A stretch of 64,000 nucleotides of DNA from Vickermania ingenoplastis (GCA_010157825.1 VFSE01000260.1:186001-250000), one strand, 5' to 3'. Positions 1-10,522 are shown, numbered from the stretch's first letter. The notes: generated from the letters alone by a model not told the origin. Translations and numbers: made by a program.

Positions 1-593
1 ATTACCGTACAGAAGGTAGAATGCGATGCGTGATACTCCAGAAGAAAACTTCCCACATCTATGAACGCCTCCAGCCACGTCGCCGCCCCTGAATCCGATT
101 CGTTGGCGGTGCCTTTCTGCACTAGCAGGTTCAAAGCTGCTTGAACCGGCGCCGCGCCGTAGTAAAAGATTAAGGAGTTCACGCAAAGAAGCCTGGAGAA
201 GCAAACGTCCTTACTTTTACGTGTTTCTGTGTCGCCGGCGCAATTTCCTGTCGACTCCTCTGATGTTTCGAGGCACAGAAGAAACGACTTCACCGCTGGA
301 TGGCGCATCACCGTCCAGAGATCTTGCGTGATGCGGTCTTTCCGGCACGCTTCAATCTTCTCATAGCATCCCTCTTGTATTATTTTATCGTACGGCTGAC
401 ATAAGAATGTGTTTAGCCTCACCGCCTCCGCAACTGTTCCATTGGCCTCCTTGATCAACTTCAACGTCTTCTTTCTTTCCGAACGGGAAACATGCTCAAC
501 AAATGCTTCGCCGGGGGAACCACCCGGACAAGCATCAGGCATAGGGGCACGGATAGAGATACCTCGTTCTTGAAAAAGAGAAGCATCATCCAT
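1..593 (-). CDS. Hypothetical protein, N-terminal part (runs off the left edge)
   Basis: The reverse strand is open without a stop from an ATG at 593 to the window edge, about 197 codons. It begins MDDASLFQERG and includes a hydrophobic, helix-like stretch (LLCVNSLIFYYGAAPVQAALNLLV region, about residues 134-158). Composition and codon use look like a real trypanosomatid gene. I recognise no domain; the visible part looks alpha-helical and soluble. A CT-rich tract lies upstream at about 635-655, but no clear AG follows it before the ATG. An AG at about 570, inside the frame, leaves open that translation really starts at the second methionine (codon 18, position 542). It is the most downstream gene visible in the leftward transcription unit. 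Confidence 0.75.
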   Translation of the reverse strand, partial: MDDASLFQERGISIRAPMPDACPGGSPGEAFVEHVSRSERKKTLKLIKEANGTVAEAVRLNTFLCQPYDKIIQEGCYEKIEACRKDRITQDLWTVMRHPAVKSFLLCLETSEESTGNCAGDTETRKSKDVCFSRLLCVNSLIFYYGAAPVQAALNLLVQKGTANESDSGAATWLEAFIDVGSFLLEYHASHSTFCTV

Positions 594-1239
594 TATAAAT
601 AATAATAATAAGAATAATAATAATAATAATAATAAGAGAGAGACAGAGAGAGAGAAAATAGTTTGATTCTTTTTTTGCCTTTTTTTTTTTTTGCGGTGTT
701 GCGTCAGAAACATGGGAAGGTGTCCGACACACACTCTTTTGCACACAGCGGCAGGGAGGCGCACAAGAAACGCTCATACTGCACGCACGTCGCACGACAC
801 AGCCAGAGAGGGCGAGACATCTTTTGTGCGGATTGGAAACGTAAGAGGAGCAGGAGTCCCCCTATTCTCGACGAGGACAGGGCTGAGGCGCTCGTCTGAG
901 AAACCAGGGGGAACCCTGGTACTAGGGCTTCCCCTACGTGTTCGTGGAGGCAGCGAAGGGAAGCCGTAGTATGCGGTGATGGTATGTCGTCAACGACTTT
1001 ATGTGGTTCATCTTCTGGTAAACCGCATACAATGATGAACTTGAGTGCCACTTTCCTATGACGTCCTCCTCCTTCTCTCTACGAACGACGAGTTTTAAGC
1101 GCACCTCGGGTTGGCTGGAATGGATCTTATCTATTTTATTTATTATTTATTTATTTTTTATTATTTTTTTTATTTATTTATTTATTTTTTTGGGGGGGAG
1201 TAGAGGGGGAAGGGAGGGCTACCGCCTTCTCCTCTGTAT
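594..1239. other. Intergenic region, low complexity
   Basis: No supported gene. It holds AAT repeats (about 596-636), a GA/CT tract (637-655), an A/T homopolymer, and a T/A-rich tract at 1130-1190. It should contain the 3' UTR of the right-hand gene and the splice acceptor of the left-hand one. Short open frames here are not convincing. Confidence 0.6.
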
Positions 1240-4200
1240 TCAAGTCTCTCGCTCTATTTCGCACGTCTCAGGCACCATTAAAACTTCCACACCCAAAGTG
1301 AAGCGCGCGTCCCGCACCGGTGCGCCGGCAGGGTCCTCTTCCCCTTCTTCGTTCTGGCTCTCCAGTGCTGCGGCCTCGAGCCGGCAGGTGTGGCACAAGA
1401 AGCCGGCAGTCCCGCCCCGGCTCGTAGGGAACAGCTCCCGCTGGTTGGGGGCGACGCAGACGTGGTGCATCACAGAGAAGCACCCGCTGCACTCCAGCAC
1501 GGCGTCAGAGGGGGCGAGAAGGGGCAGCGCGCCACGTCCTGGCCAGTCCCTGCCCGCAGGCGATGATGGCGTGTCGGGGAGGGGGACGCACAACCGCAGC
1601 AGACGGCGCACTTGTTGTTGCTGTGCCTCTAGCGCATCCAATGAGGGCACGGCGTGGATATCTGCGGTCTCCACGTCGATCCGCGCCGTGAGACCCGTAG
1701 CCGCCGAAACGAGCCACTCGGCACAGCGCTGTAGTGGGAGACCGGCAAGCAGTACGTGCCGAATGAGGTCCTCCAGGTGGCGGCCTCGCAGCGCTTCAAG
1801 AAGATCCGCAATGAGAACCGTCGCTGCTTCTGCTCCGGGTGCGGCGACGGGCTTGCTGCTGCTGCTGCTGCTGCGGCAGGCCCCAGACCCCGAGGTTGTA
1901 TCCCCCGATGCACAGGCCACGACACACTGCAGGAGAGCGTCAAGGCGGATGCTGAGGCTGGTGACAAACTGGCCCAGCTCCTTCGAGGTGTCGTGGCCCG
2001 CCGTGCCGCACTGCGCCTCCCACCATTTCAGCGCCGCCTCGACTTCACGTTGCTGCGAGGGGAGCTGCGGGTACCCAGGCGGGTCACTCCGCACGACGTG
2101 AGGAAGGAGCTCCGTCGCGAGGCGCCACAAAGCCACAGAGGGCGGTGGTAGCGATGCCTCGCGTGGTGTGTGCCCGCTGCACCCTCGAGCCTGTTTCCCT
2201 GGGGTATGCAGCGGTGTCTGCTCCGCCTCCACTGACGGGGAGCGGCTGCTTCCCGTCTCCACGTTGCCCTTCCTTTTCGACGAAGGGACGGGAGGGGCGC
2301 CTGGGCCCCGCTGCTCCGTGTCCGCGCAGAAGTACCGGCTCTCCCACAGTGGGGCTTCAGGGCAGTCGGCTGCGTGCAGGTAGCGCCGTAGCTGCTCGCC
2401 GAGTTCGGTCTGGGCGTGCTGCAATCCGGTCCACGTTAGGCTGGAGCGCACCCCAGCAGCTCGGCCTACACCATCTGTAATGCCTCCACCTACGGCACCA
2501 CGCGCCGCTGCGGGCCCCTGTGCCGCGCTCGAAACCCCATCGCATACTGGGCAGCACATGTTCTTGAACTCGATGGCCTGCTGCACCACGCGGATGCTCC
2601 CTTTCAGTACGGCCGGTGAAAGCGCTAGAAAAAAGGGTGACACAGTGCCGCTTGTGCCTGTAGTGCCGGCGGTGGTGGTGGTGGTCGACGTCGTCGTCGT
2701 GGGAGGCTGTGGTCGCACCTCAGCCGGCGGGCGGCCCCCCCTCTCCTCCGGGCCTCGCGTCAAAAGAGATAAACAGCTAGCGATGGAGGCTGCTGCCTCC
2801 GTAGCAGCGTCACCCTCCGCCTGTGCCGCGTCGTCATGCTCGCGGCGCAGTTGGATCCAGCGAGGCAGCAGCACCTCCGCGTACACACACAGCCAGAGCC
2901 CGCTGAGAAGGAGGCGGTGGTACAGCAGTGGGCCGGTCAGCAGACCGGGGGGCAGCGGACGGAGAAGATTCGCCGCCCACGGCCCGCCGCCACCGCCACT
3001 CCAGCACCCAGAAGGGATCAGCAGGCTACGGCGAGGATCGAAGAGAGAGTGGTCCAGCAGCGCTGTGGTGGCGTCTGCCAGCGCGGACCCGGGAGGGATC
3101 GGCGTGCAGCACAGCACCGCAGCCTCGGCCTTATCGCCACCACCCTCAGCCCCCCTCTCTACGCAGGATCCCAGGCCCTGGCGGCCCACACGGACCCGGT
3201 GCCCCTCCAGAGGCCGGCACACGGGCATCACCGCGTCGTTGCTGCTGTTCTCGACGGCACCGCGGCGCCGTGCACGGTGGAGATACACCTCGTCGCCCTG
3301 CTCCGTCCCAACGGCGGCAGCGAACCTCGTCTCACGGAACCACCACCCCGGAAAGAGCAACAGCGCCACCACCTTCTCGCGCCGGAGGGCGGCGCTGGTG
3401 CGGAGTATCTCGGCAGCCAATTCCACCGGGCCGCCCAGGCCCATCCGGGCTGTGTATGCCAGCAGCGCATCGTCGTCCTCCTCCCCGGGGTCCGTCTCCT
3501 CCTCCTCCTCCTCACGCAGGATATCCGAGTACGAGGTGGCCGGGACGCCGCTTTCGATGGAGGCTCCAGCAGCGCTCGCACTTGCCGACTGCTTCTGCCG
3601 GAGCTGCTTCGCTACCCCTTGTGTGTCGTCGTCCACTGTGGCACTCCAAACAGCTCGAAGGGCATGCAGCTCTTCATCATCCCACAACGAGGCGGCGCTA
3701 TCAGCCTCCTGCGCCATGAGCAGCCGTTCAGCCGCTTGAGCCGTGCGGCGCAGTACGTCCTGTCGCGGCACTTGGGGCTGTTGCACGACCGCCCAGGCCC
3801 CCTCTTCGTGGCGACGAACGCTGGCCGGTGGGCCGCAGAGAGCGGGCAGTCTGCGGCACTCCTCCGCCTTCATGACAGAGAAGACGACAGCAGCGGCGAG
3901 GGCGAGGGCGAGGGGGCCCTGCAACAGCCCCTGCACGACAGGCAGCGGCAGCGGCTTCCCCATCGTCCCGGTGGCCGGCGTGTCGCTCTCCCCTCCCAGC
4001 CGCCGACGGATGTCAGAGAAGTGCAAGGCGAATCGCTTCACCGTGGCGTCGATCTCCTTGAGCCGCAGCTCCACGTACACTACTACCTTTGAGGCTGCTG
4101 CCGGTAGGTGCTGCTGCTTGTCCTGCCCCGCATCGCAGCGGCGGCAGCGGAGGGTCGGCAGCCGCGGGCGCAGGAGGGTGCTGCGCTGCTCGAGGAGCTC

Positions 4201-4677
4201 CCAGTACGCCGGGAGCAGCGAAGCCAGGGTCACGGCAGTGCACTGAAAGGCATCGGCGTGGGCGTCGCCGGTGAGGTGCAGCGCCTTGAGCACGGCCGGC
4301 TCGGTCTGGGCGTGTCGATAGAGCCCGACGCCTTCTTGCACTACGATCTCCGCTGCCCGCTGCAGCACCCGGCGCAGGCCCCGGTCCAGCTGTGCGGGAG
4401 TGGGGGCTGCGGGGAGGCGTTGGAGGGAGGCGGCAGTATCGAGTTGCTGCTGTTGTACCCTTCGGCTCTGGGTGAAGAAGGCACTGCGTAAGCTGGCGAG
4501 GAACCGCTGGTCCTCCGGTGGCCCAACAGGGGAGGGCGATCCCCGAGGGGGCACGGACTGCCGTCGTCGCTTTCGGGAAGTGGTGGAGGTGCTGGAACAC
4601 GACGGTGCAGCGAAACGAGTGCCGAGGAGCTGCTCTGCATACGCCCGGCAGAGCTGAAGGGAAAGGCCGTCCTGCAT
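1240..4677 (-). CDS. Hypothetical protein with C-terminal PHD-like zinc-finger half
   Basis: A 1145-residue protein. The open frame reaches a GTG at 4713, but the first ATG is at 4677 (MQDGLSLQLCRAY), which I take as the start. A pyrimidine stretch and CACAG acceptor lie near 4770. The protein is rich in Ala, Arg, Ser and Pro, with acidic runs (EEEEEETDPGEEDDD) and a poly-Thr run. Near the C-terminus, CSGCFSVMHHVC followed about 20 residues later by CHTC gives Cys-x2-Cys, His-x2-Cys, Cys-x2-Cys, the order of the second half of a PHD finger. Two further Cys-x2-Cys pairs lie far upstream, LRCRRC near residue 180 and CPVC near 707. Known PHD fingers read histone tails in the nucleus, so a chromatin role is possible but is inference. 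Otherwise unrecognised. Confidence 0.8.
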   Translation of the reverse strand: MQDGLSLQLCRAYAEQLLGTRFAAPSCSSTSTTSRKRRRQSVPPRGSPSPVGPPEDQRFLASLRSAFFTQSRRVQQQQLDTAASLQRLPAAPTPAQLDRGLRRVLQRAAEIVVQEGVGLYRHAQTEPAVLKALHLTGDAHADAFQCTAVTLASLLPAYWELLEQRSTLLRPRLPTLRCRRCDAGQDKQQHLPAAASKVVVYVELRLKEIDATVKRFALHFSDIRRRLGGESDTPATGTMGKPLPLPVVQGLLQGPLALALAAAVVFSVMKAEECRRLPALCGPPASVRRHEEGAWAVVQQPQVPRQDVLRRTAQAAERLLMAQEADSAASLWDDEELHALRAVWSATVDDDTQGVAKQLRQKQSASASAAGASIESGVPATSYSDILREEEEEETDPGEEDDDALLAYTARMGLGGPVELAAEILRTSAALRREKVVALLLFPGWWFRETRFAAAVGTEQGDEVYLHRARRRGAVENSSNDAVMPVCRPLEGHRVRVGRQGLGSCVERGAEGGGDKAEAAVLCCTPIPPGSALADATTALLDHSLFDPRRSLLIPSGCWSGGGGGPWAANLLRPLPPGLLTGPLLYHRLLLSGLWLCVYAEVLLPRWIQLRREHDDAAQAEGDAATEAAASIASCLSLLTRGPEERGGRPPAEVRPQPPTTTTSTTTTTAGTTGTSGTVSPFFLALSPAVLKGSIRVVQQAIEFKNMCCPVCDGVSSAAQGPAAARGAVGGGITDGVGRAAGVRSSLTWTGLQHAQTELGEQLRRYLHAADCPEAPLWESRYFCADTEQRGPGAPPVPSSKRKGNVETGSSRSPSVEAEQTPLHTPGKQARGCSGHTPREASLPPPSVALWRLATELLPHVVRSDPPGYPQLPSQQREVEAALKWWEAQCGTAGHDTSKELGQFVTSLSIRLDALLQCVVACASGDTTSGSGACRSSSSSSKPVAAPGAEAATVLIADLLEALRGRHLEDLIRHVLLAGLPLQRCAEWLVSAATGLTARIDVETADIHAVPSLDALEAQQQQVRRLLRLCVPLPDTPSSPAGRDWPGRGALPLLAPSDAVLECSGCFSVMHHVCVAPNQRELFPTSRGGTAGFLCHTCRLEAAALESQNEEGEEDPAGAPVRDARFTLGVEVLMVPETCEIERET

Positions 4678-5951
4678 GCTGGCGGTGGCGCACCCGATGG
4701 TTGATACCACCACGATCGAAGCACGGAAAGAAGATATTCGCGGAGGTGTTTTCCCTAACTCTGTGCCCGTGAGAAAAAGGGCGGCGGTGACGAAGTGAAG
4801 TCAGCTGGTATGGCTTGGCTTGGCTTGGCTTGGCGGCCACTCATGACATCTTTTCCGTAGCGAGCGGCGCCGCACGTCGTCGGTCACCCTGAAAGCGTAG
4901 TGTCACTGAAGCGGAGGCGCAATGGCAGGTTATGGGCTTCGGGCCGGCGGAACACGTGTCTGCGCTTCTCACTGCAGTTTATTATCCTTATCCTTTTATT
5001 TTTTTTTATTTTTGCTACAGAACATTAGAGTGTAGAGGAGCGTTCACAAGGAGAATGCAGAGAGACGATATATTTATTTATTCATTATATATATATATAT
5101 TTGAAACCGTACCCAATTTCCATCACTTAGAACGTCGGCATGTTCGATGCTCATAAAAGAGATCTGTACTGCGAAGTACATATATCTTAATTAGGCACCC
5201 TTTGTCTTAGTATTGGGTTAGTAGTAGTTGATGTGTATGGCGACAGCTGTTTGTTTGTTGAGGCGGGGCACTTTTAACTTAGCCGTAGAAATGACGATCC
5301 GTATTTGCGAACATCATCACTTTTTTTCGCATCAATAAAATTGCTATAATTAGAAATGGTTTGCATCAAGGAAACTCAGGGGGAAAGAGAGAGACCACTT
5401 TGGAAAGGAACCCCCCTAAAGAAGGTTTCGTCGCACCTTTTTCTCTCTCTTCGCAGTAATCGGGAAGGGAATCGTTTTCTAGTTGTTTTTCCTTGTTCTG
5501 TTCAGCTCGCAACCCACCGCAATATGATAGGCTTGTCCATGACGCCGTTGCTCTCTCTCGCTCTCTCTGGGAGAGGAGGAACATTAGTTACGAGAGTACT
5601 TCTGAAAAGCAGCAGCGGTGCACCTCGAGCGAGTGTGGTCTCATGAGCCAGTCGCCTGCTGATTCTATCTTTACCTTTGCATCTTTCAAGAGGAGGAAAA
5701 AGAGGGGGGAGAGAAGGGGAGCGGGGCGGCGAAGGCGGTAAAAAGAGAAGGAGCGCAGCAAGCACACGAGAGGTTCGGTGTGGGGTATGGTTTCCACATG
5801 GCAGGCACTGCCTGTCACGCCTGAGGAGATACACTTGTTGGTATTGTTGTGTCTCTTTTTTTTTTCTTTTCCATGTATTGTATGGTATGGTGCTCCTCTA
5901 TAAAGGAAGAAAAAAAAACGAATTAGAAGATGCGGGTGTGGTGGCTATCAT
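4678..5951. other. Intergenic region between two minus-strand genes
   Basis: No gene seen. It contains a short (CTTGG)n repeat near 4807-4833, a TA microsatellite near 5085-5101, AT-rich sequence, and purine-rich stretches at 5690-5760 (pyrimidine-rich on the transcribed strand). It should hold the 5' leader of the left gene and the 3' UTR of the right gene. Confidence 0.6.
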
Positions 5952-8900
5952 TCACCTGCTGCGCAGTTTCTTCAGCAGCTCCTTAATGGCCGTGTCCGAG
6001 AGGAGATCCTCGCTGAGATCGACATCTGCGGGCGTCACGCCGCTCTCGGACAAAGACCGGGTGGAGGGAAGAGACCAGCTGCGGCGGGCCATAGGGAGCG
6101 GTGGCGCGGCGGCGGCGGCGGCGGCCAACGTGGATGCGAATTGTCGGTCAGCCGCCGGATGGATGGCAGTAGGAGGAGAAGGAGAAGGTCCTCTCTCCAC
6201 ACACACTGCATCAGCGTTCCAACGGAGACCGCCGGCACTCGTGGCGGCCGCAACCTTCGCTTTGTACTCAGCAAAGTACGCCTCGAACCCTGCATGATCG
6301 GCCGTAGCGCTCTTCCCCACAGGGGGCTTGCTGGTGAGGTCGCTGCTGCTCCGGCTGCGGCTCCGGCTGCCTCGCAGCGGACCGGCAAGAGGGGTCAGCG
6401 GGCCGGGGTCCGCCACGGGTTTGCTCGGGCGTGGAGAGCTCCCTGGTGTGCTGGCTGCCCCCCAGCGGCTGGGGGTAGGGGTATGGGAGGGGGAGCGGGG
6501 CTGGCCCAACAGGAGGTCCGGCGCTTCGTCTATTTCTTCCATCTCCATCTCTATTTCGACGTCCACATCGATGTCCATATCGCAGCATTTGGACGCCCCG
6601 CGGCTTCGACTAGAACCTGCGGTGGTGGGGGAACGGCTTATACGGCCACTGGAGGCTTCCCGTCGGGCCTCGTGGGCCCCCAGCTGCGCATGCCGCAGTG
6701 GGGTTAAGGGCGAGGCGGCATTCACCGGCCCTGTTTCCCCCGCCTCGTTCTGTGGCTCAGTGTCCATGGAGGTCCTCCTTGAGCAGGGCGCCACTGGTGT
6801 TCCTCTCTCTGTGCAGCGGTGGGGCTGCGCGGCGGTCCGGAGTGGGGATACGGGCGTCTCGGATCGGGACGTGCTGCGGCGGCGGCTGCTGCTCGGCTGC
6901 TGTTCAAACGTGTGGCGCAGCGCGGCGAGGACGGAGAAGCGCTGGTCCACCCACAAACTGCCGCTGCCTGCCCCTTGCTGGTCCGCCCCCAAGGGGCCGT
7001 CGTCAGCAGGAGGCGTACAGGGGTGGGCAGCTCCCGCAGTGGCCCCTAAATCCACTGGCGGGCCCAGTTCCTGTGAAGCGCTAGACGACGAGGATGCGGA
7101 GTCCAGCAACACCGCATACGGCTGGGCCCTGTGCGGCGCCGCTGGATTCGATGTCGGCGACGGCCGGGGGTTTGCTTCACCACCCGGGCTCCGCGATCCG
7201 GCTGAGGCGGTGGAGATGCCCATACGGCTCTGCCCCGGAGGGGTGGGAGAGAGCCAACTCGAGGAGGAAATGGGGTCCGTCTGTCGTACGGTTTGCCCCA
7301 CGCCTGTGCCGCATGGGGTGGGAGGGTGGGCCGCCTCAAGGGCAGCAGCAGCGGCAACAGCGGCTGAGGCGACGGCAACCGACGGAGGAACCGCAGCGGC
7401 TGGCAGGGAGGTCCCCCTCCCAGAGGGGTGGACTGCTCGCCCTCGCTGCTGCGCAGTTACGTACCGGGGCGATCGCGGCGCTTCAGCCGCCCCACCTCCA
7501 CCACCGGAGCCTCGTGGCGCCGTTGAGTGGGCGTGTGGTGGCGCCGCCCGTGCCCCCGGCGGCAGAAGGAGGTGCTGGGTAAGGCGCCGGCGGAGCTCCT
7601 CGTACCCCATTGTGCGGGCGTCGGGGAGGGCATCCAGCTGTTCCTGCGTCAGTTCGTAGAGCTCCAGCAGCGCGGCCAGCTTCTTCTCCCGCTCGTTCAG
7701 CTGCGCCTCGCGGCGGTGGAGCGCCGCACAGGCCCGGCAGGGGGTGCTGGTTGGCTTTTGTGTTCCGGGGGTGGACGGCGAGCGAGAAGACTGGGTGTTG
7801 TGTCGCCTCGCTGGTGGCCACGACTCACCTACTTGCACTTCTTTGCTGGGGAGGGGGGTCGGCTGCTCTCTGCGGCCGCGGTGGAGTTCGAAGCAGCTCG
7901 TCTCTGCCACCGCCTGCCAGAGCCAGCCAGCTTGGCGGAGTCGCAGGGCCTGGAGCTGCAGTAGTTGCACGGCGCTTGGGCAGAGGGCAGACGTCACGAC
8001 CGTATCGGGTCCGACCTCCTCGTCTTCGCCCGCTGGAGGGGAGAGGGAGGCGAGGCGAGCAGGCTCCAGGCACCGGAGGAGGAACTCCAGCTCCTGGTTC
8101 CGGGGCAGGTCCGGGGCCGAGTCATCACTGGGGCCGAGTCGGCGCTGGTCCAGCAACACCGCTTCCATCAGCGCGCGAACGGCTGCCAGGTCCTGCATCT
8201 GGCTGGCCAAACCTGCGTGCGGGGTGGAGGGGCGCGGCCCGCGACGGCCGGTGCTGATGGGGTCTGAAGTAAGGACAAAAAATACCTGCTGGGCCGGGGT
8301 GTCCGGCATGAGTCGGCACTGCGGCAACAGCACGGTGGGCGCCGCTGCCCGCTCATAGGACGACAAAAGGCGGTCGAAGTCGGCAGCGGTGGCCGCCTCC
8401 TGGGCGGGAGATCGCCCCTGGTCGGCCCCCGGCCCCTCACGCTGTATCGTCTCTGCGACGGAGCACATGACGTCGTGGAGTTCGTCCTGAAGCTGCAGCG
8501 GTGCGGCAAAGCAGAGCACGTCTGTAGGGGCAATACGGCCCCCAAAGGAAAACCCGTTGGAGTGGTGAAGGGCCAGAGCGGAGAGCAGCGATGCGAAGAG
8601 CCGCCACAGCAAATCCTCTCCCCACTGCCCCGTGGTGAAAGCGGCCCCACCAGCGGCGCACGGCGCAGCCCCGGATACCTTACGCGAGCTGGGAGAGAGG
8701 TAGTGCAGCAGGGTGTAGCCCTCCCTCTCCCTTGCAGAGGTGGCGAGATGGACGGCGTTAACGGCAGCAGTAAAGCTATTCCACAAGAGTAGCGGGGAAC
8801 GTCTGCTCGGCTCCACCCGCAACAGCGGTGTATAGTACTCATAGAGCAGTTGGTACTGTCGCGGGCCGCTGGCGCTGCTGGGTGCTCCCCCATCGCCCTC

Positions 8901-9275
8901 CCCCGGACGGATGTGCAGCAGTGGGAGGAGGGAAAAAGGCCCGTGCATCATCGCCGTTGGCGGGAGGGGCGCTGTCTGGGGCCAGAGATACGACCAATCC
9001 GTCGGGTTGCCCGCGTGCTCCTGCCAGGTCAAGCACTTCTCCAAGTAGGCCTTCGTTATGGATGCCGCCTTCTCATGCATGTCGCTGCGGACGGCGCACT
9101 CGACTCCGAAGTCGCGGTGAAAGTCACCCGAACCGTCCACCATGCAAGAGCACAGTGCGGCCACGACGGGGGTCTGCGGTCCTTCTTCCTCAGCACTGTC
9201 TCCCTTTCCGCTCGGCACATCGGTGCGGACCAGACAGGCCCCCGGTCGCTTGAAGTCCAGGACGTGGTAGAGCAT
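5952..9275 (-). CDS. Large protein with pseudokinase-like N-terminal half and disordered C-terminal half
   Basis: A 1107-residue protein starting at ATG 9275 (MLYHVLDFKRPG). Residues of about 215-250 read like kinase subdomain VI (LLWRLFASLLSALALHHSNG), but the expected HRDxKPxN loop is replaced by GGRIAPTDVL, so both catalytic Asp and Lys are absent. A later DLAAVRALMEAVLL segment resembles the kinase F-helix region. A Cys pair and short coiled coil (about 540-580, HRREAQLNEREKKLAALLEL) follow. The last 450 residues are low-complexity, rich in Ser, Pro, Ala and Arg. The order pseudokinase fold then helix recalls PAN3, but PAN3 has the opposite overall layout and this is only a suggestion. 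A catalytically dead scaffold is the safest reading. Confidence 0.75.
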   Translation of the reverse strand: MLYHVLDFKRPGACLVRTDVPSGKGDSAEEEGPQTPVVAALCSCMVDGSGDFHRDFGVECAVRSDMHEKAASITKAYLEKCLTWQEHAGNPTDWSYLWPQTAPLPPTAMMHGPFSLLPLLHIRPGEGDGGAPSSASGPRQYQLLYEYYTPLLRVEPSRRSPLLLWNSFTAAVNAVHLATSAREREGYTLLHYLSPSSRKVSGAAPCAAGGAAFTTGQWGEDLLWRLFASLLSALALHHSNGFSFGGRIAPTDVLCFAAPLQLQDELHDVMCSVAETIQREGPGADQGRSPAQEAATAADFDRLLSSYERAAAPTVLLPQCRLMPDTPAQQVFFVLTSDPISTGRRGPRPSTPHAGLASQMQDLAAVRALMEAVLLDQRRLGPSDDSAPDLPRNQELEFLLRCLEPARLASLSPPAGEDEEVGPDTVVTSALCPSAVQLLQLQALRLRQAGWLWQAVAETSCFELHRGRREQPTPLPSKEVQVGESWPPARRHNTQSSRSPSTPGTQKPTSTPCRACAALHRREAQLNEREKKLAALLELYELTQEQLDALPDARTMGYEELRRRLTQHLLLPPGARAAPPHAHSTAPRGSGGGGGAAEAPRSPRYVTAQQRGRAVHPSGRGTSLPAAAVPPSVAVASAAVAAAAALEAAHPPTPCGTGVGQTVRQTDPISSSSWLSPTPPGQSRMGISTASAGSRSPGGEANPRPSPTSNPAAPHRAQPYAVLLDSASSSSSASQELGPPVDLGATAGAAHPCTPPADDGPLGADQQGAGSGSLWVDQRFSVLAALRHTFEQQPSSSRRRSTSRSETPVSPLRTAAQPHRCTERGTPVAPCSRRTSMDTEPQNEAGETGPVNAASPLTPLRHAQLGAHEARREASSGRISRSPTTAGSSRSRGASKCCDMDIDVDVEIEMEMEEIDEAPDLLLGQPRSPSHTPTPSRWGAASTPGSSPRPSKPVADPGPLTPLAGPLRGSRSRSRSSSDLTSKPPVGKSATADHAGFEAYFAEYKAKVAAATSAGGLRWNADAVCVERGPSPSPPTAIHPAADRQFASTLAAAAAAAPPLPMARRSWSLPSTRSLSESGVTPADVDLSEDLLSDTAIKELLKKLRSR

Positions 9276-9996
9276 CGTCGTTGGCTATTTCCGTTTGCCC
9301 AGCCAGAAAGAAAAAAAAAAAAGAGAGATTGATCTGATCTATCTATTCCACGTTACTTCATACTAATTAAAACGCACCTCGTTGTTGTTGTTGTTGTTGT
9401 TCGTTTGTTTAATGCAGGCAGACAATGACACAAAGAGAAGAAGAAACGTTACTGTTGTTGTTTTTGTTCTTCTCTGGTCAGAGTCATCCTAAGAATAGTT
9501 CCACGAAGGGGGAGAAGAGAAGGCGGTGGGCCGCAAGGTCGTCAGTCGACCGCCTTTTTTTCCTCCGCTTTGTGTTTGCCACGAAAAGCCTTTAGAGATA
9601 GCCAATAACAATAGTCTATGCTCCGCACTTCAAAAACAAAAATATTCATCAAAAGCAAAAAGAATGATGGGGGATTTAACATCAAACCGGGGGGAAAAAA
9701 AGAGCGAGACACAAAGAGAGGAAAAAGATGTCAGTTGTTTATTTTGAGGGTTGCTTCTGTTTTTGGATTCATTTAGAACGGCAGGTACATGCAGTATGAA
9801 GCCTTGTTTGTTGTGTCTTTCTCAGCCTGTGGGTCAGAGAACTCCAGAGAGGCAGGACGATCAACAACAGCACACACACTCCCCAGCCATTGATGTCTTT
9901 GTTTAGCTTTGTTAACTATTTTTCGGTAAAACAAAAACCAAAACTAGTCTCGCAAGATACTAGTCATAGAGGCCAAAAGATGAAGTGCTAACGAAC
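9276..9996. other. Intergenic region
   Basis: No gene seen. It contains a GTT repeat (about 9381-9402), A-runs and purine-rich stretches. It should hold the leader of the pseudokinase-like gene and the 3' UTR of the first L23a gene. Confidence 0.6.
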
Positions 9997-10434
9997 TTAT
10001 AGAAGGCCGATCTTGCTGGCGGTGTCCAGAGCGTCGTTGGCAGCAGAGAGGCGGATGTACGCCTTCTTGAGGCCGTCGGGGCGAATGAGGGTGTTGACCT
10101 TCACGGCCTTGACGTTGTAGAGCTTACGGATCGCCTTCTTGATCTCAGTCTTGTTCGCATAAGAGTCCACAATGAAGGTGAGGGTGTTGTTATCCTCGAT
10201 CTTCTTCATGGCCTTATCGGTGATAAGGGGGTAGCGAATGATGGAGAAGGAGTCGCTGGTGTTCTGGATAGCCTTCACGTTGTTGCTGGGCTTCACCAGT
10301 GCAGGCTTGCGGTAAGTGTGAGGGCGACGGAACTGAGGGCGAGTGTAGGCCTTGCGGGAAGTCACCTTCACCACCTTCGTCGTCTTGACCTCCTTCTTCG
10401 CGGCCGGGGCCTTCGCAGCAGTCTTAGCGGGCAT
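9997..10434 (-). CDS. RPL23A: 60S ribosomal protein L23a (uL23), copy 1
   Basis: A 145-residue large-subunit protein. The basic N-terminal tail (MPAKTAAKAPAAKKEVK) is followed by the conserved uL23 fold with YPLITDKAMKKIEDNNTLTFIV and NVKAVKVNTLIRPDG. uL23 binds 25S-type rRNA near the peptide exit tunnel and docks signal recognition particle and chaperones. The open frame extends upstream to 10551, but the extra sequence is a hydrophobic pyrimidine-tract translation, and the AG acceptor at 10459-10460 sits between it and this ATG. The coding sequence is identical to the next gene as far as I compared it, while flanks differ. Confidence 0.97.
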   Translation of the reverse strand: MPAKTAAKAPAAKKEVKTTKVVKVTSRKAYTRPQFRRPHTYRKPALVKPSNNVKAIQNTSDSFSIIRYPLITDKAMKKIEDNNTLTFIVDSYANKTEIKKAIRKLYNVKAVKVNTLIRPDGLKKAYIRLSAANDALDTASKIGLL

Positions 10435-10458
10435 AATGGAACACGTACACCTTGAGGC

Positions 10459-10522
10459 CTGAACGAGAAAAAACAGCACGAAGTACAAAAGCAAAAAGAA
10501 GAGGAAGAGCAGAAAAAATAAG
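10459..10522 (-). promoter_or_regulatory. Predicted spliced-leader acceptor of L23a copy 1
   Basis: On the minus strand a T/C-rich tract (complement of 10470-10522) leads to TTCAG at 10459-10463, about 25 bases before the ATG. This is the typical trypanosomatid trans-splicing signal. Confidence 0.6.
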
